Part shown: positions 22,461 through 32,992 of the stretch, one piece after another
Layout: every line of letters starts with the position of its first letter
Position numbering within the stretch: position 1 is the first letter of the stretch
Assembly: GCA_002205965.3 (NCBI GenBank)
Contig: NADL03000023.1
Span: forward strand, 434,001 to 498,000
Source of the DNA: Kappaphycus alvarezii
Lineage: Eukaryota; Rhodophyta; Florideophyceae; Gigartinales; Solieriaceae
Reading direction: 5' to 3'
Length of the DNA stretch: 64,000 bases
Notes under the pieces: generated by a model
What the model saw: the letters and a program-made list of their open reading frames with translations, nothing else
What the model was told of the DNA's origin: nothing
Databases searched by the model: none
Translations under genes and position numbers: made by a program

Positions 22461-24047
22461 GCACAACCTTTGGCAGTGTGAGGAATCACACTGCCTTCCC
22501 GGTGTATTGGTAATCTGATTCACGCTCTCATGCCACGCGACAAGGTCGTCATACTTTCTACGCTGTTACAATTTCCATGTGTCGATGGGATATTCGGGAC
22601 ACATTAGAAGGGGATAGCGTTTTGCCATGGACCGTGGAAAGCGTGTTCTCTTTGCACAGAGCAGGGGATAAGAAACCCTGCCTTGGTCGTTGTTCTTTGG
22701 CCCTATTCACTGTGGAAACAGGACCCTGACTGTTAGGCTTTACTTTGGCTATGGTGATGTAGGCTGGGACGGGTGACAAGGTTTTGATGATGATTCGAGG
22801 GGGCCATTGATGAATGCTTTGCTTTATGAGTATTGGGGGAGGAGAAACTCGGATTGGGTGGTTTGCGGCAACTGTTTGAACTGACAGGTATTGAGCATTC
22901 TTTGCGTTCTATCTCGGGGGAAGAAATCGTCACCAGCGGAGCGATAGTCTTTCCTAGGCAATGCTCGGCACCTGCGAATGCTGAATCACGAGATACCCCT
23001 GTGTCATGGCAGAATGGCGACTGGGTGAGACATTAACGCTTATTCACTCCACATGTCTTGCAACTGCCTCTCGAAACTGCAGAGTTTGCTCTCCCTTTTG
23101 CTCGCCATGGAAACCTCGTGCGTGAATGCAAATGTTGGATTTGAAACATATTCAGTCAAGGATCGAAACCGTAAGCCTGCATTTAAAGCTAACATCGGAA
23201 ACGTATTCAATCAAGGAAAATTATCTCACAAGTAGTCGGGAGTTGTCTATTACAATTACAATAATTTTCTCACTCAAGTTGACTTAAAACTTGTGAAATA
23301 GTAGGATGTGTGGTTCAACAACGCGACACTTTGATTGCTAGTACTTTCGATTCAATGACCATATCTAGTTAGACGTTCAAAACGAGTCCTTGGGGAGAGC
23401 ATAAATCCAATGGGAGCTTCTGATATTATAGAGAGAGGAATCAATTCAAATGATGCAGAACTCAGTAGAAGGTACACACGCAAACTGAACAGACACATGC
23501 ACCTCAGCAGTCGCCAGATTAGAGTTGTTGTGAGCGAGGAAAGATCCTCGAAGAAGGTGGTAGGGGGACTGCAGCAAGAGAATACTGTATTTAGCTTTTA
23601 ACGCGGGGATACCCTTAGTTTGCTAAATACTTTTGCACATCCCATGTCCGTCCGCCAGGTTTCTGACATATGTCTGCTGTGAAATATGTCTGCTGTGAAA
23701 TATTTCTTCATAAAGTCGAGCTAATCTGTGCTCGTGGAAATTTGCCACCATGTGCGGTTGCTCTATTAAAATTGTTCACCTCCAACAGATTTGTGTTGAA
23801 GTTCGAAAACCTTTACAACCAAAGATTATTTGTATGCACATCGATGCAGATTTGATACAAAAACAGTCATACAGAATAAACTTTCTAGTACAGGTGCGTA
23901 TGCTCTTCATGTCCACACCGTGGAAAGCATAATTAATTGTACTAATGGTGAAATGGGGGTTAATTTACTGTGGTAGATATGTGGGTTGGTATCCAGTAAA
24001 ATTGCCGGAGCGTAGATACCGTATGTATTTTAGAGAGGAATCTTATA
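22461..24047. other. No recognisable gene
   Basis: Only frames of 60-75 codons with no motifs occur on either strand. A short plus-strand frame from 22531 (MPRDKVVILSTLLQFPCV) follows a C-rich tract but stops after about 25 codons. Confidence 0.45.
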
Positions 24048-24219
24048 CTTTACTTTACCACAGACATATGCAGGTGCAACATGCATAGTCTTGAATACCC
24101 CACTGTAACAAACCTAAAATAGTTAGGCTTGAATAGGGTGGCTAAACTCTGCATGTTGTGGGGCGCACATAATACAGACGCCGCACACGTGGACCAAATT
24201 GCATAACTTAGCTGCTGAT

Positions 24220-25634
24220 AAAGCCGAGTCTTCACTCTCCCGCCGAGCATGCGCTGCGGGTCGCGACAGCGGCCGCGTATTCGTCGATTACCTTCGACGT
24301 CGTCGCAGACGGCGATCCAAGTGAGTCGAAGGCTAGCGGCACAAACTTCCATCCCAGTTTTGATCGTCCTGGGAGGGCTTCACCGGGGATGGCTGCCTCT
24401 TTGCTGGCAAGCTCCCTATTTTTCCGTCTTTCCGCTGCATTGGCAACGGCGCGCGCCTCACGCGCTCCAATGGACATGAACCCTCTTGAATGGCGATGTT
24501 ACTGTGACGTCGTACGCCACCGGGAGGGGCGGCAAGGTGTTGGTCTCTTCCGATCTCGGGTACACTAGAATGTCGGCAGGCCGTGCATTCAGTCCGGGAA
24601 GTAAGTATTTCACCTCATATTGGACGCCGACTCCTGCTGCTTTGAACAGTTGTCGGCCAAATACCTTCACCACGGCATTGTGCCGGTTTGTCCATCCCAG
24701 GCCTTTTTTGCAAAAATCCGCGGCATGGTCACCTCGGTTTGTCATGGGCCTGTTGCACTCCGCGCATTGCAGCGGCACAGTGTCGTCAAACACGTGAACT
24801 CCCAGGTGGCGGCGTAGCATCACTGACCACATCTTATTATAGGTCGGCTGACCACAGACGGATGTGCGGTGAGAAAGGCTGCAGCAGGCGTCTCTAAGTA
24901 TGCCTGGCGGCGGATCCTTCGCCGAATATCAGCTTCCGTATGCAGCGTAGTGCTTGGGTACCTCTCCCATTCCTCTTATTTCCAGAATACCTTTGCTGCC
25001 CACTTGCACCAGGCTCGATATAAAATACTGTGTGTATTATCGGGCTTGTTTGCAAGATTGGTCGCTGTCAGCGTTTCTGGGAGACCACCGTGTCCGTCGG
25101 AGCTTGGGTGGAGTCGTCGGACAAACTCGAGAAGGTGGGTATCAGCATGTGCATAGCTTTATGCACGGTGGTGCGCTACGCTAGGATCATCGGGGCATGT
25201 CAATTGTTCGGAGTCGATGACGCTGGCCGCATACGACGCTAGATTCAGCGTTGCCACGGGTGTGAATCCGTGGCCTCCGAGGCGCAGCGGAAGAGCCACT
25301 TGCTGAAGGACCGCACTTGTCATCGGCACGTTGTTTGACCGCGCGTAATGTTCCATCTGTTCTTGGTCAAATCTCATTGCCAGGACACTTGTTGCACTCG
25401 GCGTTGTTAGCTTCATCACATGATGTAGCTTGCATGCCGAGGCACAAACGCGTGGAGGTGGAACCGGATGCGAGCATCCCCAATCCCATCGATCAGCGAT
25501 AGCGTGTTTTTGCATCCTGCAATTTTTTCATTGAGAAAGTTCTCCATGAATTCAGGCGAACCGATCGGGGCGCCGAGGAGGTCAATGCCGTGATTTGAGA
25601 AGTTCTCATTTGGAAAGCGGTGCAGTAGGGTGTC
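24220..25634 (-). pseudogene. LINE C-terminal region: zinc motif and restriction-like endonuclease
   Basis: Downstream of the RT frame the protein continues with frame breaks. The 124-codon frame at 24832-24458 contains CAECNRPMTNRGDHAADFC (a CCHC zinc motif), GWTNRHNAVVKVFGRQ, and NARPADILVYP followed by VAYDVTVTSPFK. The order of zinc motif, RHN and PAD...DVTV matches the restriction-like endonuclease that nicks target DNA in RLE-type LINEs. A further frame (24477-24232) gives LGWKFVPLAFDSLGSPSATT, the conserved tail also found at 61374-61500. At least three stops or frameshifts separate this region from the RT, so the copy is not autonomous. Confidence 0.75.
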
Positions 25635-26687
25635 TCAGTGGCAGGGTGGCGCGGCCAGAAGGCGTGTCTTCGCCGGGTTTAGATACAGGCCATGATCAGG
25701 TCCCTTAGACCTCAGGATCTCGACAGCCTTGTCGAGCTCAGTGTGATTGCCTACCAGGGTGCAGTCATCCGCATACCATCTGTGTAAATGGAGTTGGGTC
25801 TGATCGGAAATTTCTCTTGCCAGTGGGTGTATGACAAGGGAGAACATCAACATACTTGCTGGGTCCCCTTGTTGCATCCCTTCTTGGCTGGGGATGTCTT
25901 GTGTCGATGCCGCAGGCAAGATTAGGGACGGCATTTGACGGGCATACACCATGTTCAGAAAACGGCATAACGACGGCACTTTGGTCGGCAGGAGGTCGAT
26001 CATTTTCTGTCTCGAAAAGCGGTTGAACGCATTATGTGCATCCACTGAAACCAGCGCGTAGTCCTCATCTTCACCTTGGGTGGAGACCAGTCTTCGGGCT
26101 TCGTGTACGATAGAATCCAGTCCACAGTGCACTCCGTTGGCCACCTGTAGTGGAGCGAGGTATTCCCTCGTGTCTTCCAATGCCTGGGGTAAGAGCACTT
26201 TCGTCACCAGTCGCCGCAAGGCCGTCCCAATTGCAATGGGGCGGATCTTGTCTGGCCGGGGTTGGATCGGCAACAGTGTCGCAGAGGAGATAAGGGGGAT
26301 TGTCTCATTTGGGAGGTCTCCATGAGCTAGTCTCGACACAACAGCTGTTAGTACCGAGATACCCGTCACCCCAGCTTCAGGGCTCACCCGTGTGTTGGCC
26401 AGCAGGTGCAGGAGTCGCGGTGACATTCTGTCGGGGCCAGGTGCGGAGTTAGGGTTCAGGCGTCGGACCGCGCGTAGAACCGTTTCCTCCAAATGTCCCG
26501 GGAGCGGCAAGTCTCTCGCTTCTATGGCTCTCACCGGAGACTGCGGTGCTGGGTGCAGTTTTCGCAGGCTTTCGATGACTTGCGGGTCACGCACATCAGC
26601 AATGTGCGACTGGTGCAGGGTGCGCATTGCACGCCCATATTGCGCATCTGCAGCAAGATGGGTGCTGCGGAATTTTGCTTCGCGCAT
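25635..26687 (-). CDS. LINE reverse transcriptase (350 codons, uninterrupted)
   Basis: This RNA-templated DNA polymerase frame starts at an ATG at 26687 and ends with a stop at 25635. Visible RT blocks are LRAVRRLNPNSAPGPDRMSP (residues about 90-110), KIRPIAIGTALRRLVTKVLL (about 170), LVSVDAHNAFNRF with the first catalytic Asp (about 230), GMQQGDPASMLMFSLVIHPL (about 280) and HRWYADDCTLVG with the catalytic YADD box (about 310, near 25770), then GLYLNPAKTRLLAAP. All key residues are present. After the stop, the homologous protein continues in other frames (LGAPIGSPEFM near 25585), so the original ORF was longer and this is the intact half of a broken polyprotein. It is the most recently active-looking coding sequence in the window. 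Confidence 0.88.
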   Translation of the reverse strand: MREAKFRSTHLAADAQYGRAMRTLHQSHIADVRDPQVIESLRKLHPAPQSPVRAIEARDLPLPGHLEETVLRAVRRLNPNSAPGPDRMSPRLLHLLANTRVSPEAGVTGISVLTAVVSRLAHGDLPNETIPLISSATLLPIQPRPDKIRPIAIGTALRRLVTKVLLPQALEDTREYLAPLQVANGVHCGLDSIVHEARRLVSTQGEDEDYALVSVDAHNAFNRFSRQKMIDLLPTKVPSLCRFLNMVYARQMPSLILPAASTQDIPSQEGMQQGDPASMLMFSLVIHPLAREISDQTQLHLHRWYADDCTLVGNHTELDKAVEILRSKGPDHGLYLNPAKTRLLAAPPCH

Positions 26688-26962
26688 TTTCGTTGTTCAA
26701 TTGCTCATGAGAAGTGAAAATGAGACACGTGTTGAAACTCATTTCTTCAAAAAGTGTGTGTGTAATCTTTACGGGATGTGGAAAGAGCATGTGGGAGAAC
26801 ATGCTGAGGGGGATTACAGAGAAATTACATGCATAGTGTTCCTGAATGTCGATTACGCTACGCAAAACTTCACAAACTAGAGCGCATATAAGTATTACTG
26901 TGAAAGAGTTAGCAGTATGACGCTTTCAGCGTACAGTACTGTAGTCATGCGTCAGAAGGACT

Positions 26963-27995
26963 ATGCCATTGGAAAGTCGAAACAGCGACTCCGATCCGCC
27001 GCAGACGACTTATTTCGCTATTGCAAGTGACGCAGAAGATGATATTTTGCTGCACAACGGTTGCAAAGTTGCTCACGCAAGACGCGACATAATCGCATTT
27101 GCAAACGTTCACTTCACATCAGCACTACGCAGTTTAACCTCAACGCGTACAGCGAAGAGCATTCTCTAACTAATTTCCGTTTCCGACGAAACGAAATCGG
27201 AATAGTCTGCAACGTTCTTTCTTGGACCGTTGGCGTCACGGCACGATCTGGTTACCGCTGTGATCCTTTCACAGCTACATGTATAGTTCTAAAACGACTA
27301 TCTTTCCCTACCAGGGGTGCGATCTGGAATTTGTCTTTGGCATGCGGGCTTCCGTTTTGTCGGAATTTTTTTGGGAGGTAGTTGAAACCTTCATTTCGGG
27401 GCAAGGGCACCTTATAGAGATGTTCCGGTCAGATCTAATGGTGGAGAGGGCTGAAATGTAAGCGGCAGCTATCCATAAGAAGGGAGCACCGCTTGATAAC
27501 TGTGTTGGCTTTATAGACTGCACTTAAATACAAATGAGCATACATGGAGGAAATGGGGCTTTGCAGCGAGCGTGTTACTCGGGACACAAGCGTTTTCAAT
27601 GCCTCCTATATCAGACAATCACAACGCCAGACGGGCTCATTTTCAGCTTGCATGGACCTGAGGTCGGCCGGAGAAATGACATGGCGCTTTACCGGCAAAG
27701 CGGAATTGGTAACCATCTTCAATCTTCTATGCTTATAGGTGGTAGACAGTACTACATTTACGGAGACGTGGCGTATGTACTCCGTGCATGGCTGCAGGTG
27801 GCTTTTGAACGCACTTCTGCTACCGAACCGGAACTGCTATACAATAGATAAATGAGTGCCGTACGTGAGGCGGTTGAGTGGACCTACAAATACTTGAAGC
27901 AGATATGGTCTACACAAGATTACAAGCGAATGCTTCGTGTAGAAAAAGTCCTGTTGCTTGCTATACAAAGCCAGCGCTTTGCTTTGGAACGTTAG
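26963..27995 (+). pseudogene. PIF/Harbinger transposase pseudogene
   Basis: The transposase reads almost end to end on the plus strand across two frames. It has FRFRRNEIGIVCNVLSWT and IVLKRLSFPTR (27170-27315), then FVFGMRASVLSEFFWEVVET (27328-27390), GFIDCT, a stop, and SIHGGNGALQ (27505-27570). Next come CYSGHKRFQCLLYQTITTPD and HGPEVGRRNDMALYRQSG (27575-27710), YIYGDVAYVLRAWLQVAF (27750-27810), and MSAVREAVEWTYKYLKQIW (27852-27910). It ends at a TAG at 27993-27995. GHKR, GRR-D and the VEW helix are Harbinger hallmarks. A frameshift near 27315 and stops near 27462, 27526 and 27850 inactivate it. It faces the Myb-like gene at 28076-28793. Confidence 0.88.
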
Positions 27996-28075
27996 AGTGT
28001 GTTTACATCATGGAAGTGGACAGACGAGTAGCTACTTCTGTGCTCGCCACCTAGCCTAGCTAGGTACATGTCCGT

Positions 28076-28793
28076 TCAGTAAAACCACATTCTTGTGTTT
28101 TCTTCTCGCTTTGCTCCACCATCGCTCGTTACGCCAGTATCCGAGCTACCACTCGGCCGAAGTCTTGATATTGCACGTGCCCTTAGATCCTCCCCAGCTT
28201 TTAGAAGGCGTCTGTCCAGTTCTGTCCTGTCATAACGTTCAGCTCTTTGCCTCCTCCCATTCGTCAACCTACAACATCAAATCATCCAGCAGTGTCTCTC
28301 TCTTCCCTCTCAATTCAATGATACCAGAGGCGATTCTATTCTTTTTGACCGCTTCGCGGAGATCGCCTGTTATCTTTTTAAAATGGTCGTTTAACGTTTT
28401 CCAAGTCGGCTGCGCTATAGCTGCAAATCAGCCAGCCGGTACGGATGAATTGAACAGGCTAAGAGCCTCTTCAAATCTATTTTGAGCTTCACCGTGCTTT
28501 GCAAGATGGGCGTCAACCACACTCACTGCTTTGAGAAGCAGAATGTCCCACGCATTAGAGAAGCGAATACGTCTCTTTTTTTTTGTCGCAGTTGATGCTG
28601 TAGAAGCTGAATCAGTCGTTGTGAGCGCTGTTGTGAAAACACAAGTGGTGTTATCTGCATGGGATGGTGCATTATCTTTGGTAAGCGGGCCATACTTGGT
28701 TTGAGGTGTGTCAGAATGGTGGTAGTGACCGCAACCTGGCGCCAAATGATTCTGGCAGCTAAAGTTTCCGACTTCGTAAAGCAACCTCTCCAA
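28076..28793 (-). pseudogene. Myb/SANT-like partner protein of the Harbinger-type element
   Basis: On the minus strand, a Ser/Thr-rich leader (MERLLYEVGNFSCQNHLAPG and on) leads to a basic KKKRRIRFSNAWDILLLKAV segment and HLAKHGEAQNRFEEALSLF, a Myb/SANT-like pattern. After a frame change it continues PTWKTLNDHFKKITGDLREA and KNRIASGI (about 28415-28330). The C-terminal frame at 28267-28076 has RTELDRRLLKAGEDLRARAI, then SRLRPSG. About 80 bp separate its stop from the stop of the convergent transposase. The layout matches the 6-8 kb element. Its role in transposase DNA binding is inferred from known Harbinger biology. Confidence 0.65.
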
Positions 28794-29453
28794 CTGTGAA
28801 AAATGAAATAGCTGAGTTAGTACTTTCCGTCTTACACCTTACAGGTGTAATACGTTTAATGGAAAAAGATGGAAACCCGAACTCATTTTTTTTCGTAATC
28901 CTTCTATTGTACTAATCATCTACTGGATATAATGAGCTCCGAGTTTTAACGGATACAGAAAATATTCCTCTGTAGTTTTTCCAGCTCCTGAAGATACACC
29001 CTCACCCTTCTTGCGTATCTCCTCTCTACTTACTGCCTCTCTTGTCGGGTCGTTAGCTCCGCCATACTGGGAAATACAGTTTCAATTCACAGTTTGACAG
29101 CGAGTGATACTAATATGTTTACACGTACAGTGAAGTACATGCGGTAGTAGAGTCTATTTTTCCTTTACGTGATCTGTAAGTACTATGTTAAGTCCAATAA
29201 ATTATCTCTTCTCTCTTTTTTGTGTTTCATGGGATCAATGCAACCAATTAATCTTTACCAAATACTTAAAGAGCGAAATTTGAACAAAAAAGAGTCATTT
29301 TAATGTCATTCCATCAATTTCATGCAGGCTGAATAACGAATGACCGGAAAAGATGACACAATGCAAAACCTTGGGAATTTTTGTAAAACTTCGTTAATAT
29401 GTAGTTCGCGAAATTAAATCAAAGTAGAACCTCGTCTTTCTTGGTATTGTAGC
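28794..29453. other. Spacer, no gene
   Basis: AT-rich sequence between the Harbinger-type element and the gypsy LTR. It may contain the outer end of the Harbinger-type element, but I could not pair terminal inverted repeats. Confidence 0.45.
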
Positions 29454-29698
29454 TGTAACCGGTTGAATAATTGTTTTCTTACTCCCTATTTACTTTCAGG
29501 ATGAGTCATTCTCAATCTTAAGTGGTGAACGGGCGTTAGTCTGAATGCTATGATTACAAGATACTATCCGAGATTGATAATTGCATTCAGTAAAGAGAGT
29601 AATAATTGGATTCTGTGAAGAGAGTAATGATTGGATTTAGTGAAGAGAGTAATAACAGAACCCTTCCACTTAATGTAGACAGATGACAAGATGTTACA
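29454..29698 (-). repeat. Gypsy 3' LTR (245 bp)
   Basis: The LTR begins TGTAACCGG and ends GTTACA on the plus strand, so the termini form the inverted repeat TGTAAC/GTTACA. It contains about three units of a 25-bp repeat built on AGAGAGTAATAATTGGATTC (29588-29656). Confidence 0.9.
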
Positions 29699-29929
29699 CT
29701 CACTTCTCCCGAAGCCGACGTAAGGAGGAACAAGCTCGTCGAACCTTGCCCTGATCTGGGTATGAAGCCAAAAACCTGCCCAACCTAACAGGAATATCTT
29801 TTGCATATTTGTAGCGGTTCCCACGTCGGTTCTTCATTCAAAAACCCGCGCTATTTGGCTTGTACTTCATACTGCTTTGTGCTGCGGTTATAACGCATAT
29901 CGATCAATTTAGTCACTGTGTTTTAATTT

Positions 29930-32900
29930 GGGCAGTTGTCATCAATTGCTGACTTCAAATCTTCCGAAACGTGCAAGCTAGAATCTTGGTAGAACCTCAA
30001 TTGATTGCAATGCACCAATGACACTTTGTCATTGAGTAAGTCACGTAATTCAAAGACCCCTTCCGAGTGGGCTCTCGTAACTTGAAATGGTCCAAATCAT
30101 TGCAATCTTAGCTTGTGTCCGTCTTCATCGTTACGTTTGGCAACCAAAACATAGTCACCCACTGTAAAATTCACCGATTGCACCATTGTTTGCTCGTTTT
30201 GATCCTTGATTGCGGCAGTTCGAGAGCTTTGATGCGCCTAAGACGACATCTGTATGCACACCATGTAAGGCCTCGAGAATTGCATCCGTGTTTGTTACGC
30301 GTAGAGCGACAACCTTTTCGAGTGACACAGTCTTCTCAATAACAGGACGAATAATATGCTTGAGAGGGTTATCCGGGGAAGCCCAATGAACACAGTAATT
30401 GGGCACGATTTACCAATGAATTACGCGTGGTATGGTTAAGCACCGATTGTATGACAGGCAAACGCTAGGCCAGTCTTCTTCGCGGAGTCGAAACTCGGAG
30501 AGGAGGGCTCGGCATGTTCGCAGCAGTTCACGGCATAGTCTTTCACTATACCATTTGATTGAGGAGCATTGGGTGCGGTGAAACGATGTTGTGAGTGAAG
30601 CGATTTGTTTAGATCATGCATCACTTGATTCTTGAAATGAGAACTTCTATCTGCTACCTATAGCGAAACAACACCAAATACTGCAAACCGGCCAGCAGTC
30701 CACTGACGTAGCTTCAATCCGGTGCTTCAGCTGAAATGAACCAATGCGTCATCCTTTAGCATTAATAGTTATTTCAGCTCGGAGTTGCTTTCCCCCATGA
30801 ACATGAAATCAAAATGAATAAGCTCATTTGGCTTATCGGCGTGCGGAGCATGTCCGTATGGTCGCGTCACTCGCGCCGACCGCTTTGCTTGCACAGTGTA
30901 TACATGAGTCATAGAAGCAAATATCTTCAGCCATTTTGTCCCAGGTGAAGTGTGCTCGCATGTTGCTCAACGTACTATCGTAGCCTTGATGCCCTCCTTG
31001 GCGAAATGACCAATAACACATATTCTCAGCTGCAAATTGACGTCATCGGGGAATCCAAATAGAACAGACTTGTCTTCCAAATACATTAACCAAGGAAAGA
31101 CCCCGTTTTTCAAATCTCCCGTGACTAACTTCTGTTGGGAACGAATGATTTCATCCTCTCTTGGCCACTTGAAGTCATCATCCATAGAGGCGCTACTGGT
31201 GCAGCCATAATACGAGCTAGTTGAGCTCCTTTGCATCCTCACACTCCAGTACCTTATTACTGTCGTCAGGCCTGCCCCACCTAGATAACAAGTCGGCCCA
31301 GCAGTTTTTTTGATATCTATATGCACGATTGTATACTGAACGAAGAAAGTAACATACCCAACGCCTCACTTTGTTGCGTGCATTGCGAACATGGTTATAG
31401 AACATTGCTCCGGATTAAAAATGAAAACCAAGTTACTATGTCCGTGAACAAATAAAAACCATCCGGTCTCATGAGGAGGTAATCGAGTTTTCGATCGAAA
31501 AATGATGGCTGCGGCCTCTTTTTCGGTGTTGACCAGTTTCGAGCCGACGACTGAAACGAACGATAGGAAAGCCAATGGCTCATGCATTTGATCCGAGAAA
31601 GGTATCTCGAGCAGTTCTGGTGGTATTTGTGTCAGGATTCCAGACCAATGATAGTCGCTAGCATCAGTGAAAAGACACAGAGTTTTGTTTGGATCCGGAT
31701 GTGATAAGCGTACTGCGTTTGCAAGTGCAGTTTTGATTCTGCCAAATGCCTCAGTATGCGTCTTGTTCCATCCATTATTCGCAAGTTTAATCTTAGATAC
31801 TGCCCTTTTCTTTCGACTTCCTGCTAGATTGTACAGTGTTCTATAAATCCGTTAGAGGTTCACAATTGTTGTATTCAGAAAGGCAGCGCGCATCCAATTA
31901 TTAACATAAAATTGTTGTAGTTCGTCTCGCTGGTGGGCGGGGCATTTCGAGAAGTGCTGTAAGACGAGATGGATCTAGTCTTATTCCCTTACCATATATG
32001 ACCCTGCCAAACCATCGGACTTCTCGGAGAAATAATCTACACTTTTTGGCGTGAATTTTGAGGCCTGCACTCGAACATATCTGTAGAACGATTTCCAGCG
32101 TTTTTCAAAAGTCCTTTTGTGTCTCGGCAAACTACCATATCATCCAACCACAGCAGTATTTTGTCCATCACTGGTTGAAGAGCTGCTGTATGGCGCTTTG
32201 CAGTAGGCGGTGGCGTTCTTTTGGCCGTGCATCACCTGTGTGGGAGAATATACAGCATCGGGCGTAGTGAAACTTTGGCGCTGCTGTGAGTCTTTCGCCA
32301 GTGGAAGTTGCCAATATCCATGGCAAAGATCGGACTCGAGAAAAACTGCATGCCAGCCACCCGTGCTGTTACTATTTCCATGTTTGGCATTAGCAAGGCA
32401 TGTGCGTCATGATCTTGTTAACTAGTCCCAAATCTACAGTCAAACGCCACTGCTCTGGTTCTGCTTTCGGAATGATAAGGGGGGCACAAGCCCATAAGCT
32501 TTCCGAATTTTTGTAGATAAGTCCTAGATCAAGTAGTTCCTTGAATTTATTCTCCAAGAAGGACAGCTGTTGAGAAGAGTACCTAAGAGGTTTCACTCGG
32601 ACTGATTGTGCCCCATTCTGGATAGTGATTGCCATTGGTTTGATTTGTACCGGTGGGTCAGACCCAAGACGAACCTGAAACACGTCGGAATACTTTTCTA
32701 GTAGATACCTCAATGACGAAAGATCATCGCCCGTTAACCAGTTGTCTTGTGCATCTATGATCAAGTCATCCAGCAAAGGCCGAACCTCCTTCGGGTCATG
32801 TGCCCCTGGTTCAATTACGTACTCGAGGGTAGTGTTTCCCGTGTTTTCAATTTGGTCGGTATTATTTGATGAAGAAATATCGTTTCCCACCTTGAAAGAG

Positions 32901-32992
32901 CCTTGATTACCAGTTGATTGTGTCCTTAGTATACTAGATAAAGTACTGCCATTTGTCAAAGGTCTTTTGCTAAGGACTGAGTCTGGCTCCAA
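29930..32992 (-). pseudogene. Gypsy pol: RT, RNase H, integrase
   Basis: The 200-codon frame at 32992-32390 holds the RT N-terminal region (LEKYSDVFQVRLGSDPPVQI, FKELLDLGLI, APLIIPKAEPEQWRLTVDLG). Further left, RHRLLQSAIQQLFNQ and KILLWLDDMVVC (about 32160-32125) carry the catalytic DD as WLDD. RNase H pieces at 31587-31366 include EKEAAAIIF and HSNLVFIFNPEQ. The integrase zinc region lies at 31021-30833 (GGHQGYDSTLSNMRAHFTWD and CIHC). The integrase core remnant HRFTAPNAPQSNGIVKD lies at about 30580-30530. The C-terminal segment FTVGDYVLVAKRNDEDGHKL (30172-30113) continues through one TGA, probably an old Trp codon, to a stop near 29930. Several stops and frameshifts interrupt it. Confidence 0.87.

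Larger units (their letters stand above)
24048..26690 (-). mobile_element. LINE (non-LTR) retrotransposon, best copy, 5'-truncated
   Basis: A minus-strand element containing an intact RT frame (26687-25635) and a decayed C-terminal part down to about 24220, with a 3' untranslated tail to about 24048. The tail (GGTATTCAAGACTATGCATG and on to ATATGTCTGTGGTAAAGTAA) is shared with the plus-strand fragment ending near 61670, which defines the 3' end of the family. A C-terminal Cys/His plus restriction-like nuclease region, with no upstream AP-type endonuclease visible, points to the RLE-bearing LINE group (CRE/R2/R4-like). The N-terminal region seen in the copy at 2.5 kb is missing, consistent with the 5' truncation common in LINEs. 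Confidence 0.85.
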
